NCBI GenBank assembly: GCA_039801505.1
Contig: JBDRUV010000007.1
Span: 1-60,821, forward strand
Source of the DNA: a candidate division WOR-3 bacterium
Lineage (GTDB): Bacteria; Hydrothermota; Tepidihabitantia; Tepidihabitantales; CAIPLT01
Direction: 5' to 3'
Length of the DNA: 60,821 bases
This document shows, in pieces, positions 44,806-54,091 of the stretch; positions within the stretch are counted from its first letter, which is position 1, and each line of letters begins with the position of its first letter. A program made the translations under genes and the position numbers. A model generated the notes under the pieces. The model was not told the origin of the DNA. It did not search any database and was given only the letters and a program-made list of their open reading frames with translations.

Positions 44806-47800
44806 CTATTTACTAAGAATCAGTTTTTTCTTAAAAATATTTACTTTAGTTTGAGTGTCAATAGTTAAAACTGCAAAGTAAATACCCGATGAAATTTTGG
44901 GATTTACGTGCCAGACTGTTTTATAAACACCAGCATTTTGTTGAACGTGATTTATAATCGGAGCTATTAAATTGCCTTGTATATCATAAATTCGTAGCGA
45001 GACCTTACTATGTTTTTCTAATGAATAAGTAAATTCTACGTCTCTTAACAAAGTCATAGAGCGAGCCTGGAAAGTGTTTGAATGAACAGTTACCCGCGAT
45101 TCTAGTTCCTTAATACTAGTAAAAGTATCAGGAGGATTTGTTGTAAACTTTATAGCTCGTCCGGCTTCAATGACCGCAGCTGACTGAGGATACCGGTTGG
45201 CAAAAGTATATTCAATCCCTGTGGAATGGTCGGGACTTTCAATGCCGACCGTGGCATAATTGTGACAATCAACTGATGCTGAATCATCATTAAATACGGT
45301 ATGATATTGGAAAATTATCGGACCATCGCCGGTAACAGTTTGATAATATTGAGGATTACAAAGGATTACTTGAAATGTCTGTTGTTCAGCCGGATATGGA
45401 TTTCTAAATCCATGGATGTGGTGGATTCTTGACCACTGGACAATAAACCGATGGTTCATTTGATCGTGGTAATAATATATTCCTGACGAATTAAGAGTTT
45501 CTGGATGAAAATCATCCCAAAATGTTGCAACAATTGCCGGCGGTCCTAATGGTGCTGGAATATGCCAGTTGTAGGGTTCTACAATCGCGGTTGAATCCAT
45601 GGTGATATAACCCATGCTTGTAACACTGAGTCTATTGTAGTTTCTTCCGTAATATCTAAACGTGAAAGGTAAATTGAGTGTTCTAATTCCGTAATGGGAG
45701 ATATTTAACCGTGTTCCAGGGCCTCCGTAGTTAGGATCAATTTCAATCCAGTTATAAATCGGTGCCTCAGGATATTGAGTGTCGGTATTGTCATATGCCC
45801 AATAACCATATCGATCCGGACCGGTTGGGGCCGTATTGGAAACTAGCCCAATGACAACTGGAAATTCAATGGTTTGTTGAAATCCAGAGCCGACAAGTGT
45901 AAGTGAAAGATAGAATTGGTGCCCGATGGCAATGTTGGGAGCAGCAAAAACAGTAAATGTTTCTTGAGAATTCTCCACGGTATCTCCAACGTTAATTGTG
46001 CCATAGTAACCAATAGAGTCGGAAATGATGATTGCGTAGGGATTTGCGCTCCGCAGATACCCTATTATGTTATTCAGATTTTTTCTGCCCCGGTTATAAA
46101 TTTTTACTATAAGTTGGGCAGATTCATTTGGCTCTAAAATGTTATTGCCATTATCATTTACCAAATGACTATGATAAACTAGTTCTCCTGAAGAAATCAG
46201 TTCACTAAAACCGGCAGTACCTTGGTACTGATCAGAAGAAATAGCAAGTTCAAAATTAACACGATAATTGTTGGGTGCGTTCGGGCTTACATAAACTTGA
46301 AAGGGCGTAGAATTTGCTTGTTGACCTGGAGCTATGGAGCCATATGATCTAACTGAATCGGTGATTGTGACATAATTACAGTTACACCGGAGCACAGCAT
46401 AGGTGTTCGTCGCAGTTATTGTTGCGCCGTAATTCTTAAGCGTTATGGAAAGGTTATTATTTTCTCCGGTATTCATAGTCCCGCTATGACCATAGTAGTC
46501 GATATTCACTGTAGGATTTATAATTAAAATATAACCCTGATGAGGGATAAAATTATGCTTTGTAACTGTGACAAACAATGTATCTTGAGTTTGAGCCGAG
46601 AAATTTAGTGTTACTACCCCATTTTCGTTAGTATATCCTGATACTTGCACTTCGCTTTCCTTGTATAACGAGACTAATGCGCCACTTACTGGGGCTGATA
46701 AATTATCATATACCGTAATTGTTAGTTGCGAACTTCCGGTTGGGAGTTGGTTGGGATAATTTACTATAAGCGGTTTGGGAACCTCGCCGGTATACATTTC
46801 GAGGGATGGATCACCTAGTAAGTTATAAGTAATTACATGAGTGACAAGCATCAATGAATCACAGGGCAATGGAAAATTCTGAAGTAAAGCTACTTTACCC
46901 AAAAACATCGCTGGGCCACAACGGTATACTCCCTGTCTAAATATACCCCAATATATAGAAAAATCCTGACAATTATTAAATCGAGTTGAAGTGGTGGCAT
47001 AAACTGGTCCATAAAATGCTACAGCGCCCTTGGGATTTACCGGCGTACCTGCCGAAAGCCAGGCGGTTCCAAAATTTGTGCTCGCTGTATAGTTTCCAGT
47101 AGCACAGTAAAAACTTGTAACAATTGGTAGTTTCCAGCCATTATTAAGGTTATATACTTCATTGATTTTAAAATAAGGATATGTCCAACCTTCCCGATTA
47201 CCCCATCCTCGACCATTAACGAACGCAACGCCGCGATTAATAATTGTATCAATTATTCCAACCCCACTGGTGGTTGGTGGGTAAAAACAGGTATCGACTC
47301 GAATGAAACCAGAACCCTGGAGTATTTCTCTAATATAGCGCTTAATCGCCAATGCCGTCCATACTGGAACACCAGATTGTTGATAACTGGTTGCAACCAT
47401 TAGCGCCTGTCGGTACCATAAAGTATCGGTAATAATTGGATTTCTTTCATACCCAATTGTTTTATTTACCATGATCGAAAGCGTAGTTGCATCTGAAGCT
47501 GGCAATCGTCCAAGAAATACCTCAGGATATAGGTCATCGCCATCTAAACACGCATACAAATGATCGCCAACACTTTGTCCGGCCGGAATTGCCGGAATTG
47601 CGTTGGAATTTCCCACAAGCAAAACATATTCTGGTTTAGGATTTTGGGTGTTATAAGTTTGAATTAAATAGTTTTTTATTGCCGTAGCCCCTGAGCCAAT
47701 TTCAGATATTCGTTTAATTGTTACTTTAAACCCTTTTTGGGCTTTCCAACGAGCTAGTGGCAGAATTGTGTTATAAAGGTCATCAGCGACAATAATAATA

Positions 47801-48414
47801 TATCCCGAAGAGGAAATAAAGTTAGGGGGGTCTTCATAATTTATGATTAAATTTTTATAGAAAGTTGCCCAGGTTTTAGATATTGCGTTTGTGGAAAATA
47901 AATTGTCAAAAGATCTGTTAGTAGTAATTTCAAATTCAATATTTCGATAACACACAAGAATATTTTCTTCAGGGGTATAGCGATATTGTCTTATATGTAC
48001 CGGGATAACTTTTAGATCGCGAAAGATCCCAGTTTTGCCTAAAAAAACAAGGGGTAGCTGTTTTTGAGGATTAGAAATATTTTGAGATAGAATACTTGCG
48101 TGTTTTAAATCAATAACGGTTGAGTCAACATTTAATATCTTTACCTGTAGTTGTGCATTGTCAGCGACGGCAAGTAATTTCGAATAATATATCATATTAC
48201 CCTGGGATTCATTAATCTCAGAGATAATTCGCGATAGAAATTCTTCATTACACGAATATTCTTCAGGTAAATATACTGTAATTTTCAAATTATCTCCAGC
48301 TTTCTTTTCGCAATGCGTTTCGATAAAATAACCAAGAGGAATATTGGCTAGTGTATAAGGCAAGGCACCTAATTTAATTATAGTTACAAAGATAACAAGC
48401 AAAAGTTTTTTCAT
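44806..48414 (-). CDS. C25 (gingipain-like) secreted protein with propeptide and NIDO-like domain
   Basis: A 1202-residue exported protein. Signal peptide, then a gingipain-type propeptide (to about residue 195). The C25 domain (about 200-570) has SSGYIIIVADDLYNTILPLA, EYVLLVGNSNAIPAIPAG, NGRGWGNREGWTYPYF in the place of the His motif, and TSFYCATGNYTAS with the nucleophile cysteine near 437. The GHG histidine is absent. Ig-like domains, a NIDO-like domain (TGPDRYGYWAYDNTDTQ, FTFRYYGRNYNRLSVTSMGY) and a sorting tail ending KKKLILSK follow. A GTG at 48423, sharing a base with the upstream stop, is an alternative start. It is a paralogue of 40006-43431. Confidence 0.82.
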   Translation of the reverse strand: MKKLLLVIFVTIIKLGALPYTLANIPLGYFIETHCEKKAGDNLKITVYLPEEYSCNEEFLSRIISEINESQGNMIYYSKLLAVADNAQLQVKILNVDSTVIDLKHASILSQNISNPQKQLPLVFLGKTGIFRDLKVIPVHIRQYRYTPEENILVCYRNIEFEITTNRSFDNLFSTNAISKTWATFYKNLIINYEDPPNFISSSGYIIIVADDLYNTILPLARWKAQKGFKVTIKRISEIGSGATAIKNYLIQTYNTQNPKPEYVLLVGNSNAIPAIPAGQSVGDHLYACLDGDDLYPEVFLGRLPASDATTLSIMVNKTIGYERNPIITDTLWYRQALMVATSYQQSGVPVWTALAIKRYIREILQGSGFIRVDTCFYPPTTSGVGIIDTIINRGVAFVNGRGWGNREGWTYPYFKINEVYNLNNGWKLPIVTSFYCATGNYTASTNFGTAWLSAGTPVNPKGAVAFYGPVYATTSTRFNNCQDFSIYWGIFRQGVYRCGPAMFLGKVALLQNFPLPCDSLMLVTHVITYNLLGDPSLEMYTGEVPKPLIVNYPNQLPTGSSQLTITVYDNLSAPVSGALVSLYKESEVQVSGYTNENGVVTLNFSAQTQDTLFVTVTKHNFIPHQGYILIINPTVNIDYYGHSGTMNTGENNNLSITLKNYGATITATNTYAVLRCNCNYVTITDSVRSYGSIAPGQQANSTPFQVYVSPNAPNNYRVNFELAISSDQYQGTAGFSELISSGELVYHSHLVNDNGNNILEPNESAQLIVKIYNRGRKNLNNIIGYLRSANPYAIIISDSIGYYGTINVGDTVENSQETFTVFAAPNIAIGHQFYLSLTLVGSGFQQTIEFPVVIGLVSNTAPTGPDRYGYWAYDNTDTQYPEAPIYNWIEIDPNYGGPGTRLNISHYGIRTLNLPFTFRYYGRNYNRLSVTSMGYITMDSTAIVEPYNWHIPAPLGPPAIVATFWDDFHPETLNSSGIYYYHDQMNHRFIVQWSRIHHIHGFRNPYPAEQQTFQVILCNPQYYQTVTGDGPIIFQYHTVFNDDSASVDCHNYATVGIESPDHSTGIEYTFANRYPQSAAVIEAGRAIKFTTNPPDTFTSIKELESRVTVHSNTFQARSMTLLRDVEFTYSLEKHSKVSLRIYDIQGNLIAPIINHVQQNAGVYKTVWHVNPKISSGIYFAVLTIDTQTKVNIFKKKLILSK

Positions 48415-48422
48415 GAATTTCA

Positions 48423-49406
48423 CTAGCGTTGATTAGATTTAATAATTACTAAACCTAAATCGCGGTCGGCGACATAAATATTATCTTGTTGATCAACCCA
48501 TACGCCTTTAGCGTATGATGTTGGGACGAATTCTACCAACTGTGGCGCCATGGGGATTTTTACGTTAACAATTGCTAGCCCAGCATCACCACATGCCAAG
48601 TAAGCCAAGGTATCTTTAACAAATACTTTTTGAGCATACCCGGATAATTTAAGAGTTGCAACCGGCAATATATTTCGTGGGTTTTTAATGTTTATAATTA
48701 TCAGGCCACCCCGCCCATCGGCAACATAACATAAAGTGTCTAAGACAAATAAATGGCGGGCATTCGATGGAGTATCACATCCCCCAACCACGACACGCGG
48801 GTTTGTTTTAACGTTCATTACATACACACCTAATTGTTCTAAAGCCAGATAGGCAAATGAGTCCTTGACAACTACACTACGAACATTTGATGGGAAAAGG
48901 GCATGGGGGGAAAGGACTTCAGGATAAACAGGATTTGAGACATCAGCAATGAGGAATTTTTCGCGTGCTGCAATATACAGATAATTGGTATCAGTCGTAA
49001 AGACATCATAGCCGTAAGCCGCAATCCAAGCAAAATTTATTTCGTTTACCAATTTAATGCTATCAAGATTACTGATATTAAGAATATTAAAAATCGTTTT
49101 ACCGGATGCTAAATAAGCATAATTGTTTCGAATTGTCACACCAAAAACCGGATAAAGCGTATCTAGCCACTGAGCCCTAAAAACTGGTACTGAGCAGTTG
49201 CTTACATCATAAACTACTAGTCCAGCTTGCCCGGAAGCCACATATGCATAGTTAGCATTAATGGTTAAGGATTGCGGATAACCGGGATTGGAGACTTGCG
49301 CAATAATTTTGTATAAAGGCTCTGTCTCCCGGGGTTGTCCACAAGTAATAATTAATGTTATTAGTGTTAAAATCCAATAGATTCTCGTGTATTTATTACT
49401 CTTCAT
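48423..49406 (-). CDS. LVIVD-repeat lipoprotein
   Basis: A 327-residue protein. The start at 49406, one base after the preceding stop and behind GAGGAA, leads to a signal peptide with a lipobox-like IITC (cysteine near residue 22); the frame is open from 49445. The rest is made of LVIVD-type propeller blades of about 42 residues: YAYVASGQAGLVVYDVSN, YLYIAAREKFLIADVSNP, FAYLALEQLGVYVMNVK, LCYVADGRGGLIIINIKNP, LAYLACGDAGLAIVNVK. Such propellers bind surface partners; the ligand is unknown. It is the sixth gene of the pgs unit. Confidence 0.85.
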   Translation of the reverse strand: MKSNKYTRIYWILTLITLIITCGQPRETEPLYKIIAQVSNPGYPQSLTINANYAYVASGQAGLVVYDVSNCSVPVFRAQWLDTLYPVFGVTIRNNYAYLASGKTIFNILNISNLDSIKLVNEINFAWIAAYGYDVFTTDTNYLYIAAREKFLIADVSNPVYPEVLSPHALFPSNVRSVVVKDSFAYLALEQLGVYVMNVKTNPRVVVGGCDTPSNARHLFVLDTLCYVADGRGGLIIINIKNPRNILPVATLKLSGYAQKVFVKDTLAYLACGDAGLAIVNVKIPMAPQLVEFVPTSYAKGVWVDQQDNIYVADRDLGLVIIKSNQR

Positions 49407-49407
49407 T

Positions 49408-50469
49408 TTATTCCTCATCTGCTTTACGAGTTTGTACAGATACATTAAAATTAACGCCTAACGTTATCTTGTAATTATTATAATTCTTAATTTCGGTAAT
49501 GTCAATTAAACTCGGCGCGGTAACGCGACGAAACGTATAAAGATAATCCCCAACTAGTCGCCAGTTGTGTTTAAATTGGTATGAGCAATTAAAGTTTATG
49601 GAATAAGTGCGATCTTTTCGTTGATAATGATAAGGATCTATTGTGATTGGATTAGTAGTGGTATATTGCCGATAAGCATATTCCAAGCCCGTGCTCATAA
49701 AAACTTTTTTTGAAATTGTTATTTGCCACTCACAAGCAATTTTGTCTTCCAGATAAGAAATATCGGGTACCGGTCCCACGGCATTATTATGCTTACGTTC
49801 CCAATTAGTTTGGAGTGTAGTATTTTTAGTAATGGGAAAAGCCATTTGCATTCCGTAACGCCAGGCAGTTCCGTCATAAAAATTAAAATTTTTAATATAA
49901 TCGTCAAGTTGGTAACGAATAAAAGAATTTATCCAAAACGAAGAAAATTTATAGCGGAAGCTTAGAGTAAATAGCTGTTCAGTAAATTGACAAGGTATAT
50001 ACTGAGTACGACTACTTAGGGGGTCTTTGTAATACCGGATAAGATAATTAGGGATTAAGAGGTAAGAAAACCTGAATACCAAGTCAGGAAGCATTTGAAC
50101 TTGTAGGTAGGGATTAATTATTTGGTAGCTCTTAATAGTATTCACAGTATAAGTTTTAGCCGTATAATTTACCGTAAAATCTGTTCGTTTAACTAAAATT
50201 CGTAGAGGAAAATTAAAGCTAATTTTATAATTAGCGATTAGATCATCGTGGGTTCTAAAGGGAAAACGATAGGCACGGATTTGATTTCTGAATTCTTCTA
50301 GGGCCTCAGGCGAATATAAAAAAATATTATTGTCATATTCAAGATGGTATTCGAAGGCAAGCTGGGGAGTGCGGCGTAACTTTATAATTTGGTTGGCCAA
50401 AAGGACGCCAGGTATAATAAAACCCAAAATGGTAATGATTGGAATTTGTTTTGACCGGAGATTATTCAT
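49408..50469 (-). CDS. Probable outer-membrane beta-barrel in the pgs locus
   Basis: A 353-residue protein with a signal peptide (about 1-26) and many aromatic-flanked alternating strands: LAFEYHLEYDNNIFLYSPEA, DLIANYKISFNFPLRILVKR, LTFSFRYKF-like text (LFTLSFRYKFSSFWINSFIR) and CSYQFKHNWRLVGDYLYTFR. There is no TonB box or plug. The LEYDNNIF start resembles surface-porin and capsule-export type barrels, but no named family is certain. It overlaps the upstream gene by 8 bases and likely spans the outer membrane. I infer a role in taking PGA across it. Confidence 0.65.
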   Translation of the reverse strand: MNNLRSKQIPIITILGFIIPGVLLANQIIKLRRTPQLAFEYHLEYDNNIFLYSPEALEEFRNQIRAYRFPFRTHDDLIANYKISFNFPLRILVKRTDFTVNYTAKTYTVNTIKSYQIINPYLQVQMLPDLVFRFSYLLIPNYLIRYYKDPLSSRTQYIPCQFTEQLFTLSFRYKFSSFWINSFIRYQLDDYIKNFNFYDGTAWRYGMQMAFPITKNTTLQTNWERKHNNAVGPVPDISYLEDKIACEWQITISKKVFMSTGLEYAYRQYTTTNPITIDPYHYQRKDRTYSINFNCSYQFKHNWRLVGDYLYTFRRVTAPSLIDITEIKNYNNYKITLGVNFNVSVQTRKADEE

Positions 50470-51343
50470 ATTGTTCTTTAGGTTTGTAGTGAAAATTTAG
50501 TGCACCGGATTTAGCTAAAGTGGCTTTTAAGACAAACTCAATAATGTAAGTCCCTGGCGGAATGTGTAAGTACATATTTGATGGTAAAGACGGTACAAGC
50601 TCTGGGGCATTTTTATAAAGGCCCGTCTCAGATTTTGTGGTTCGGAAAGTTTTCGCCTGCCATTCCTTACCACCAACATTGGCCGAGATCGAATAACTTT
50701 GTTTTCCTTCCATCGTATAATCGTAATTAAGTCGGCAAGTAACCCTAAGGATTGCCGGACCATCGACCTTAACTCTTACTGGATTTTTACCGGATACCTC
50801 ATAATAATTAGTAACGCGTTCTCGTTCCACAAATTGTAACTCTCGATAGGGTTTTTCGGGAATAATTTTTCGGTACTCTGTAGGCCGTTCCGAACTAATT
50901 CGCACCGCAACCGTTTCGGATTTAGCTTCTAACAAAGTCAGCTTGTAGTTGTGTTTTCCTTTGGGCACTTCTAAATAGAAAGAACGCCATTTAGCATACT
51001 GGGTTTTATTAGCACCACGGGCGGTGTTTGAAAGTTCGCTGGTAAACGATAAAATTTTTTCAGATTCCTGCTCTTCACTGACTATGATTTTGTAGTTCTC
51101 TTGTTTCGCCATTGTTGGTTGCCAGAGCAGCCGGCTATAGATTCTTAAGTAAGTTGGACCCTCAACGCTAAATTCAAGCGGTTTATCTTTAGTTAGTAAA
51201 TAATATTCTTGTTCAACGCGTTTAATAACACTAATTGTTGTTCGTGGGGAGTGTTTTTTAATTTCGATGTTTGGCTCTTGAGCCGCTACGGGTAGAATGC
51301 TTAAGAGTATTACCAGGAAAATAATTCTTAAAATTTTCCTCAT
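50462..51343 (-). CDS. Periplasmic protein with a duplicated domain in the pgs locus
   Basis: A 293-residue exported protein of unrecognised family. Signal peptide at 1-21 (LPVAAQ). Two similar halves follow (about 40-155 and 165-285): each has a VExEYY-type start (VEQEYYLLTKDKPLEFSVEG and VERERVTNYYEVSGKNPVRV), then GPTYLRIYSRL or GPAILRVTCRL, then a tyrosine-rich strand and a basic C-terminal strand (PKGKHNYKLTLLEA and PPGTYIIEFVLKA). This suggests a tandem duplication of a beta-sandwich. Many basic residues could bind a polyanion such as PGA (inference). It lies between pgsW and the barrel gene. Confidence 0.7.
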   Translation of the reverse strand: MRKILRIIFLVILLSILPVAAQEPNIEIKKHSPRTTISVIKRVEQEYYLLTKDKPLEFSVEGPTYLRIYSRLLWQPTMAKQENYKIIVSEEQESEKILSFTSELSNTARGANKTQYAKWRSFYLEVPKGKHNYKLTLLEAKSETVAVRISSERPTEYRKIIPEKPYRELQFVERERVTNYYEVSGKNPVRVKVDGPAILRVTCRLNYDYTMEGKQSYSISANVGGKEWQAKTFRTTKSETGLYKNAPELVPSLPSNMYLHIPPGTYIIEFVLKATLAKSGALNFHYKPKEQYE

Positions 51344-51355
51344 ACTTTGACTCCT

Positions 51356-52438
51356 TTATGAGTTTATCTTTTTCTTAAAGAGATAAAATTCTAAGTCATA
51401 CTTGATGACTAAGAATAAAATTATTATGATCACAATTGTAAACACCGTAGCCAAAGTTACGGAAAATCTCTTTTCGATAAAAAGCTTGCCTTTGCCAATT
51501 GGTGGCAAAGGAACTGGTGCGTGGGGCAAGTCATATTTTGCCGCCAGGCGGTTGATATCTAACACATTAATTACTGGGATTTTTCGATCCAGCATGCGGG
51601 TGATTAACACGTCATCAGTAAACTTACTCGGCTTACGCCGGATAATTCCAGTAGGTAAATAATGGTAAGATGGACCGATACTGCTAACCGACTTACCAAT
51701 ATTTATAAAATATTTAATTGACCGAGCCTGTTGATAAATTTTTAGGCGTTCATCTAGGTTAGTAATAAAATTATCGGTGTGTAAGAAGCTAACATTATTC
51801 CGCTGGATCGCTTTTTCGAGGAGCACTCGGGCTTCAGGACTAAATCCTCGGCCGTTATCATCTTCACCGCCTAAGGTTGCAGCTAGGGATTTAAAGGGGA
51901 AAATATTATTTTCATATAATATCCGCTCCATGTCTAACCAAGTAAACTCGGCTAAATTGGCTCCCCACATTGCAGAACTTACACTGGTAATAATTATTGG
52001 TTTAATCCCCAGGACCCGACATGCCGAATAAAAAGCAATGTTTAATGCTGGATAGGAACCATCTAATGCAACGGCCACGGTATCATTAAGCTTGAGTGAG
52101 CTTAAAAGTTCCACAAATACCGCAGCAAAATTAGGATTAGTGCTGGTCAGAATCGATGACAGATCACTGCGCTCCTGGGTAATCAGCGAATACTGCACAC
52201 CAACTAAGCCGGTTTCGTTGGGGTCGTTGATAATGTCGATTACTAGACCCCGTTTTAGGCGTTCGGCTTTAATAACTTTAAAGGCTTCAGCGCAGATTTG
52301 GGATGCTTTAAGTTTGTTTTCGTAATTGCGGGTTTTAACATTATGAATACTTTTAACCTCTAAGATAAAGAAGATTATGCTAAGAAAGGCGAAAACAATT
52401 AGAATTCGATTGTCAACCTTACCAATCCGTTTTTGCAT
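51356..52438 (-). CDS. pgsW: Poly-gamma-glutamate system protein PgsW
   Basis: A 360-residue membrane protein with a hydrophobic segment near each end (about 10-27 and 330-350). The core matches the poly-gamma-glutamate system family: EAFKVIKAERLKRGLVIDII, TSTNPNFAAVFVELLSSLKL, VAVALDGSYPALNIAFYSAC, ITSVSSAMWGANLAEFTWLD and AATLGGEDDNGRGFSPEARV. The family is defined by linkage to PgsB and PgsC; its biochemical task is not settled. Here it follows pgsC by 12 bases, as expected. Confidence 0.9.
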   Translation of the reverse strand: MQKRIGKVDNRILIVFAFLSIIFFILEVKSIHNVKTRNYENKLKASQICAEAFKVIKAERLKRGLVIDIINDPNETGLVGVQYSLITQERSDLSSILTSTNPNFAAVFVELLSSLKLNDTVAVALDGSYPALNIAFYSACRVLGIKPIIITSVSSAMWGANLAEFTWLDMERILYENNIFPFKSLAATLGGEDDNGRGFSPEARVLLEKAIQRNNVSFLHTDNFITNLDERLKIYQQARSIKYFINIGKSVSSIGPSYHYLPTGIIRRKPSKFTDDVLITRMLDRKIPVINVLDINRLAAKYDLPHAPVPLPPIGKGKLFIEKRFSVTLATVFTIVIIIILFLVIKYDLEFYLFKKKINS

Positions 52439-52450
52439 CCTTTACTCCTT

Positions 52451-52903
52451 TTAGATAATGGCTATCGAGCCATTAGAGATTATAATAATTAAAAGTCGGG
52501 TCAAAATTGCAGCCACGGTCATGGTAGTTAGGGTTTCAATAATTCCTTGTCGGAACATCCAATAAGCAATAAGCCCGGGTATTACATAACCAATGGTTGT
52601 AAGATCGAGTTTTAACTCGTGAAAATAAATCGGCGGAAAGACCCGAAACAGAAATCCGATTAGATATCCTAAAAGAATCGTAATCACTAAAAGCCGTCGG
52701 CCAAAAAGCAGCATGAAATTACTCAAGAGTTTACTGAGTAAAAAGGTGACTAAAGCAATAGCTACCGTGGCGAAGATTCTTACCGGCTCTAAAAGAAACA
52801 AGGCGATATAGCCAGGCACCACAATGCCGCCGGCAGCCAGGCCGATTGTTTCGGTCAAAAATAGACTCATTAACATTCCCAAGCCAATTGTTTCGATGAT
52901 CAT
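52451..52903 (-). CDS. pgsC: Poly-gamma-glutamate synthase subunit PgsC/CapC
   Basis: A 150-residue integral membrane protein with about five hydrophobic segments, the membrane partner of PgsB. GLGMLMSLFLTETIGLAAGG followed by IVVPGYIALFL, then LLGYLIGFLF and TTIGYVIPGLIAYWMFRQGI, are the PgsC pattern; its length is usual. It lies 3 bases after pgsB. Together they form the core of the PGA polymerase and export complex in the inner membrane. Confidence 0.93.
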   Translation of the reverse strand: MIIETIGLGMLMSLFLTETIGLAAGGIVVPGYIALFLLEPVRIFATVAIALVTFLLSKLLSNFMLLFGRRLLVITILLGYLIGFLFRVFPPIYFHELKLDLTTIGYVIPGLIAYWMFRQGIIETLTTMTVAAILTRLLIIIISNGSIAII

Positions 52904-52906
52904 GTG

Positions 52907-54082
52907 TTACCCCTTTTGATACTCAATTTCGCCGCCTTTACGGGCAAAATACTGAATTAAGGTCTCGCCAAATCCTACGGTATTACCCGTAGCAAAAACT
53001 AAAGCTTCTTCTTTTATTAATGATAGAACTTTATCATAAATTTCGGCTGGGCTCTTATTACCCATATCAACTAATTTTTCTTTGGCTAATCCCAGACTAA
53101 TAGCTTTCTTAATATAAGCGAGGGTAAATGAGCCAGTGGCCACAAACCAATTGGCATCGAACTTTTGCGCTGTGAGTTCCGCTAATTGTAATGAGCGGTC
53201 GACGCGGTCATCGCGGCAGTTCACTAGGACAATTCGTTCCTCGGAGAAATTTTTAACCTTTTCCCAAAGCAGACAGATTGAGTCCGGGTCATTGGCGGCT
53301 AAGGTATTTACCACCTTAAATGTTTTCCCTTGGTCAGTTATTGTATAAATCCGCATGACCCCCGGATCCGGAGTTTGACGATACATCCCCGAAAGTGCCG
53401 TCTGTTTATCAATGCCTAAACTTTGACATACCGCCAAGGCCAAGGCCACATTTTCTTTATGTTCCACATAACTAAAACCTTTCATATCCTCATCGGTGAC
53501 AATCGAGGGGTCGGCCACGATAACCTCAGTGCCTAAGGCTAAGGCGCGTTCCTTAAAAATATCTAAATGAACCTGCTCGGCGGTAAAAAATTTTGCCTTC
53601 CGGGCAATAGTATTGGAAAGGGCGCGAGCCACATCCCGCACCGTTGGTCCCATAACATCCAGATGGTCAGCCCGGGCATTGGTAATTACACTATGGGTTG
53701 GTTTTAAGAGTCGGTGGGTGTGAAGCCATTGATAATAGGGGACAAGGGCCATACATTCAATGACAATCACATCTGGTTGGTATTTTACGGCCTCGCGAAA
53801 AATTTTTTGTTCTTCAGCAATATTTGGTTTGCCCAATCTTTTAATCGGTACCTCTTCTGTATCCGAGATAATAAACCGGGGTTTGGTGCCTGTAGTTTTG
53901 GCAATGACCCTTCGGCCACTGGCCCGAATTCCTCCGGCAATCAACCGGGTGACCGACGATTTGCCGCGGGTGCCGTTGACTTCAATTCGGATGGGAATTT
54001 TTTTGACATTTTGGAGATGTCTTTGGTAGGAGTAGATACCCCAGGCGATAAAGATAGCCGTGATTAAAAACAAAAAAATCAT
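52907..54082 (-). CDS. pgsB: Poly-gamma-glutamate synthase subunit PgsB/CapB
   Basis: A 391-residue ATP-dependent amide ligase related to Mur ligases, which adds glutamate by gamma-amide bonds. An N-terminal membrane anchor (about 1-17) precedes RIEVNGTRGKSSVTRLIAGG with the ATP loop GTRGKSS. KTTGTKPRFI, VIECMALVPYYQW, ITNARADHLDVMGPTVRDVA and NCRDDRVDRSLQLAELTA are all family blocks. It opens a ten-gene minus-strand unit, and its ATG is 9 bases from the -10 box (leaderless). Confidence 0.95.
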   Translation of the reverse strand: MIFLFLITAIFIAWGIYSYQRHLQNVKKIPIRIEVNGTRGKSSVTRLIAGGIRASGRRVIAKTTGTKPRFIISDTEEVPIKRLGKPNIAEEQKIFREAVKYQPDVIVIECMALVPYYQWLHTHRLLKPTHSVITNARADHLDVMGPTVRDVARALSNTIARKAKFFTAEQVHLDIFKERALALGTEVIVADPSIVTDEDMKGFSYVEHKENVALALAVCQSLGIDKQTALSGMYRQTPDPGVMRIYTITDQGKTFKVVNTLAANDPDSICLLWEKVKNFSEERIVLVNCRDDRVDRSLQLAELTAQKFDANWFVATGSFTLAYIKKAISLGLAKEKLVDMGNKSPAEIYDKVLSLIKEEALVFATGNTVGFGETLIQYFARKGGEIEYQKG

Positions 54083-54091
54083 TATCTTAAG

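Noticed and set aside
48421-48423. GTG start for the C25 protein at 44806
   Set aside because: It shares a base with the preceding stop, which is possible, but the ATG at 48414 gives a cleaner signal peptide; kept only as an alternative.
53714-54067. 117-codon open frame on the plus strand
   Set aside because: It is antisense to the conserved start of pgsB and shows no ribosome site or domain.
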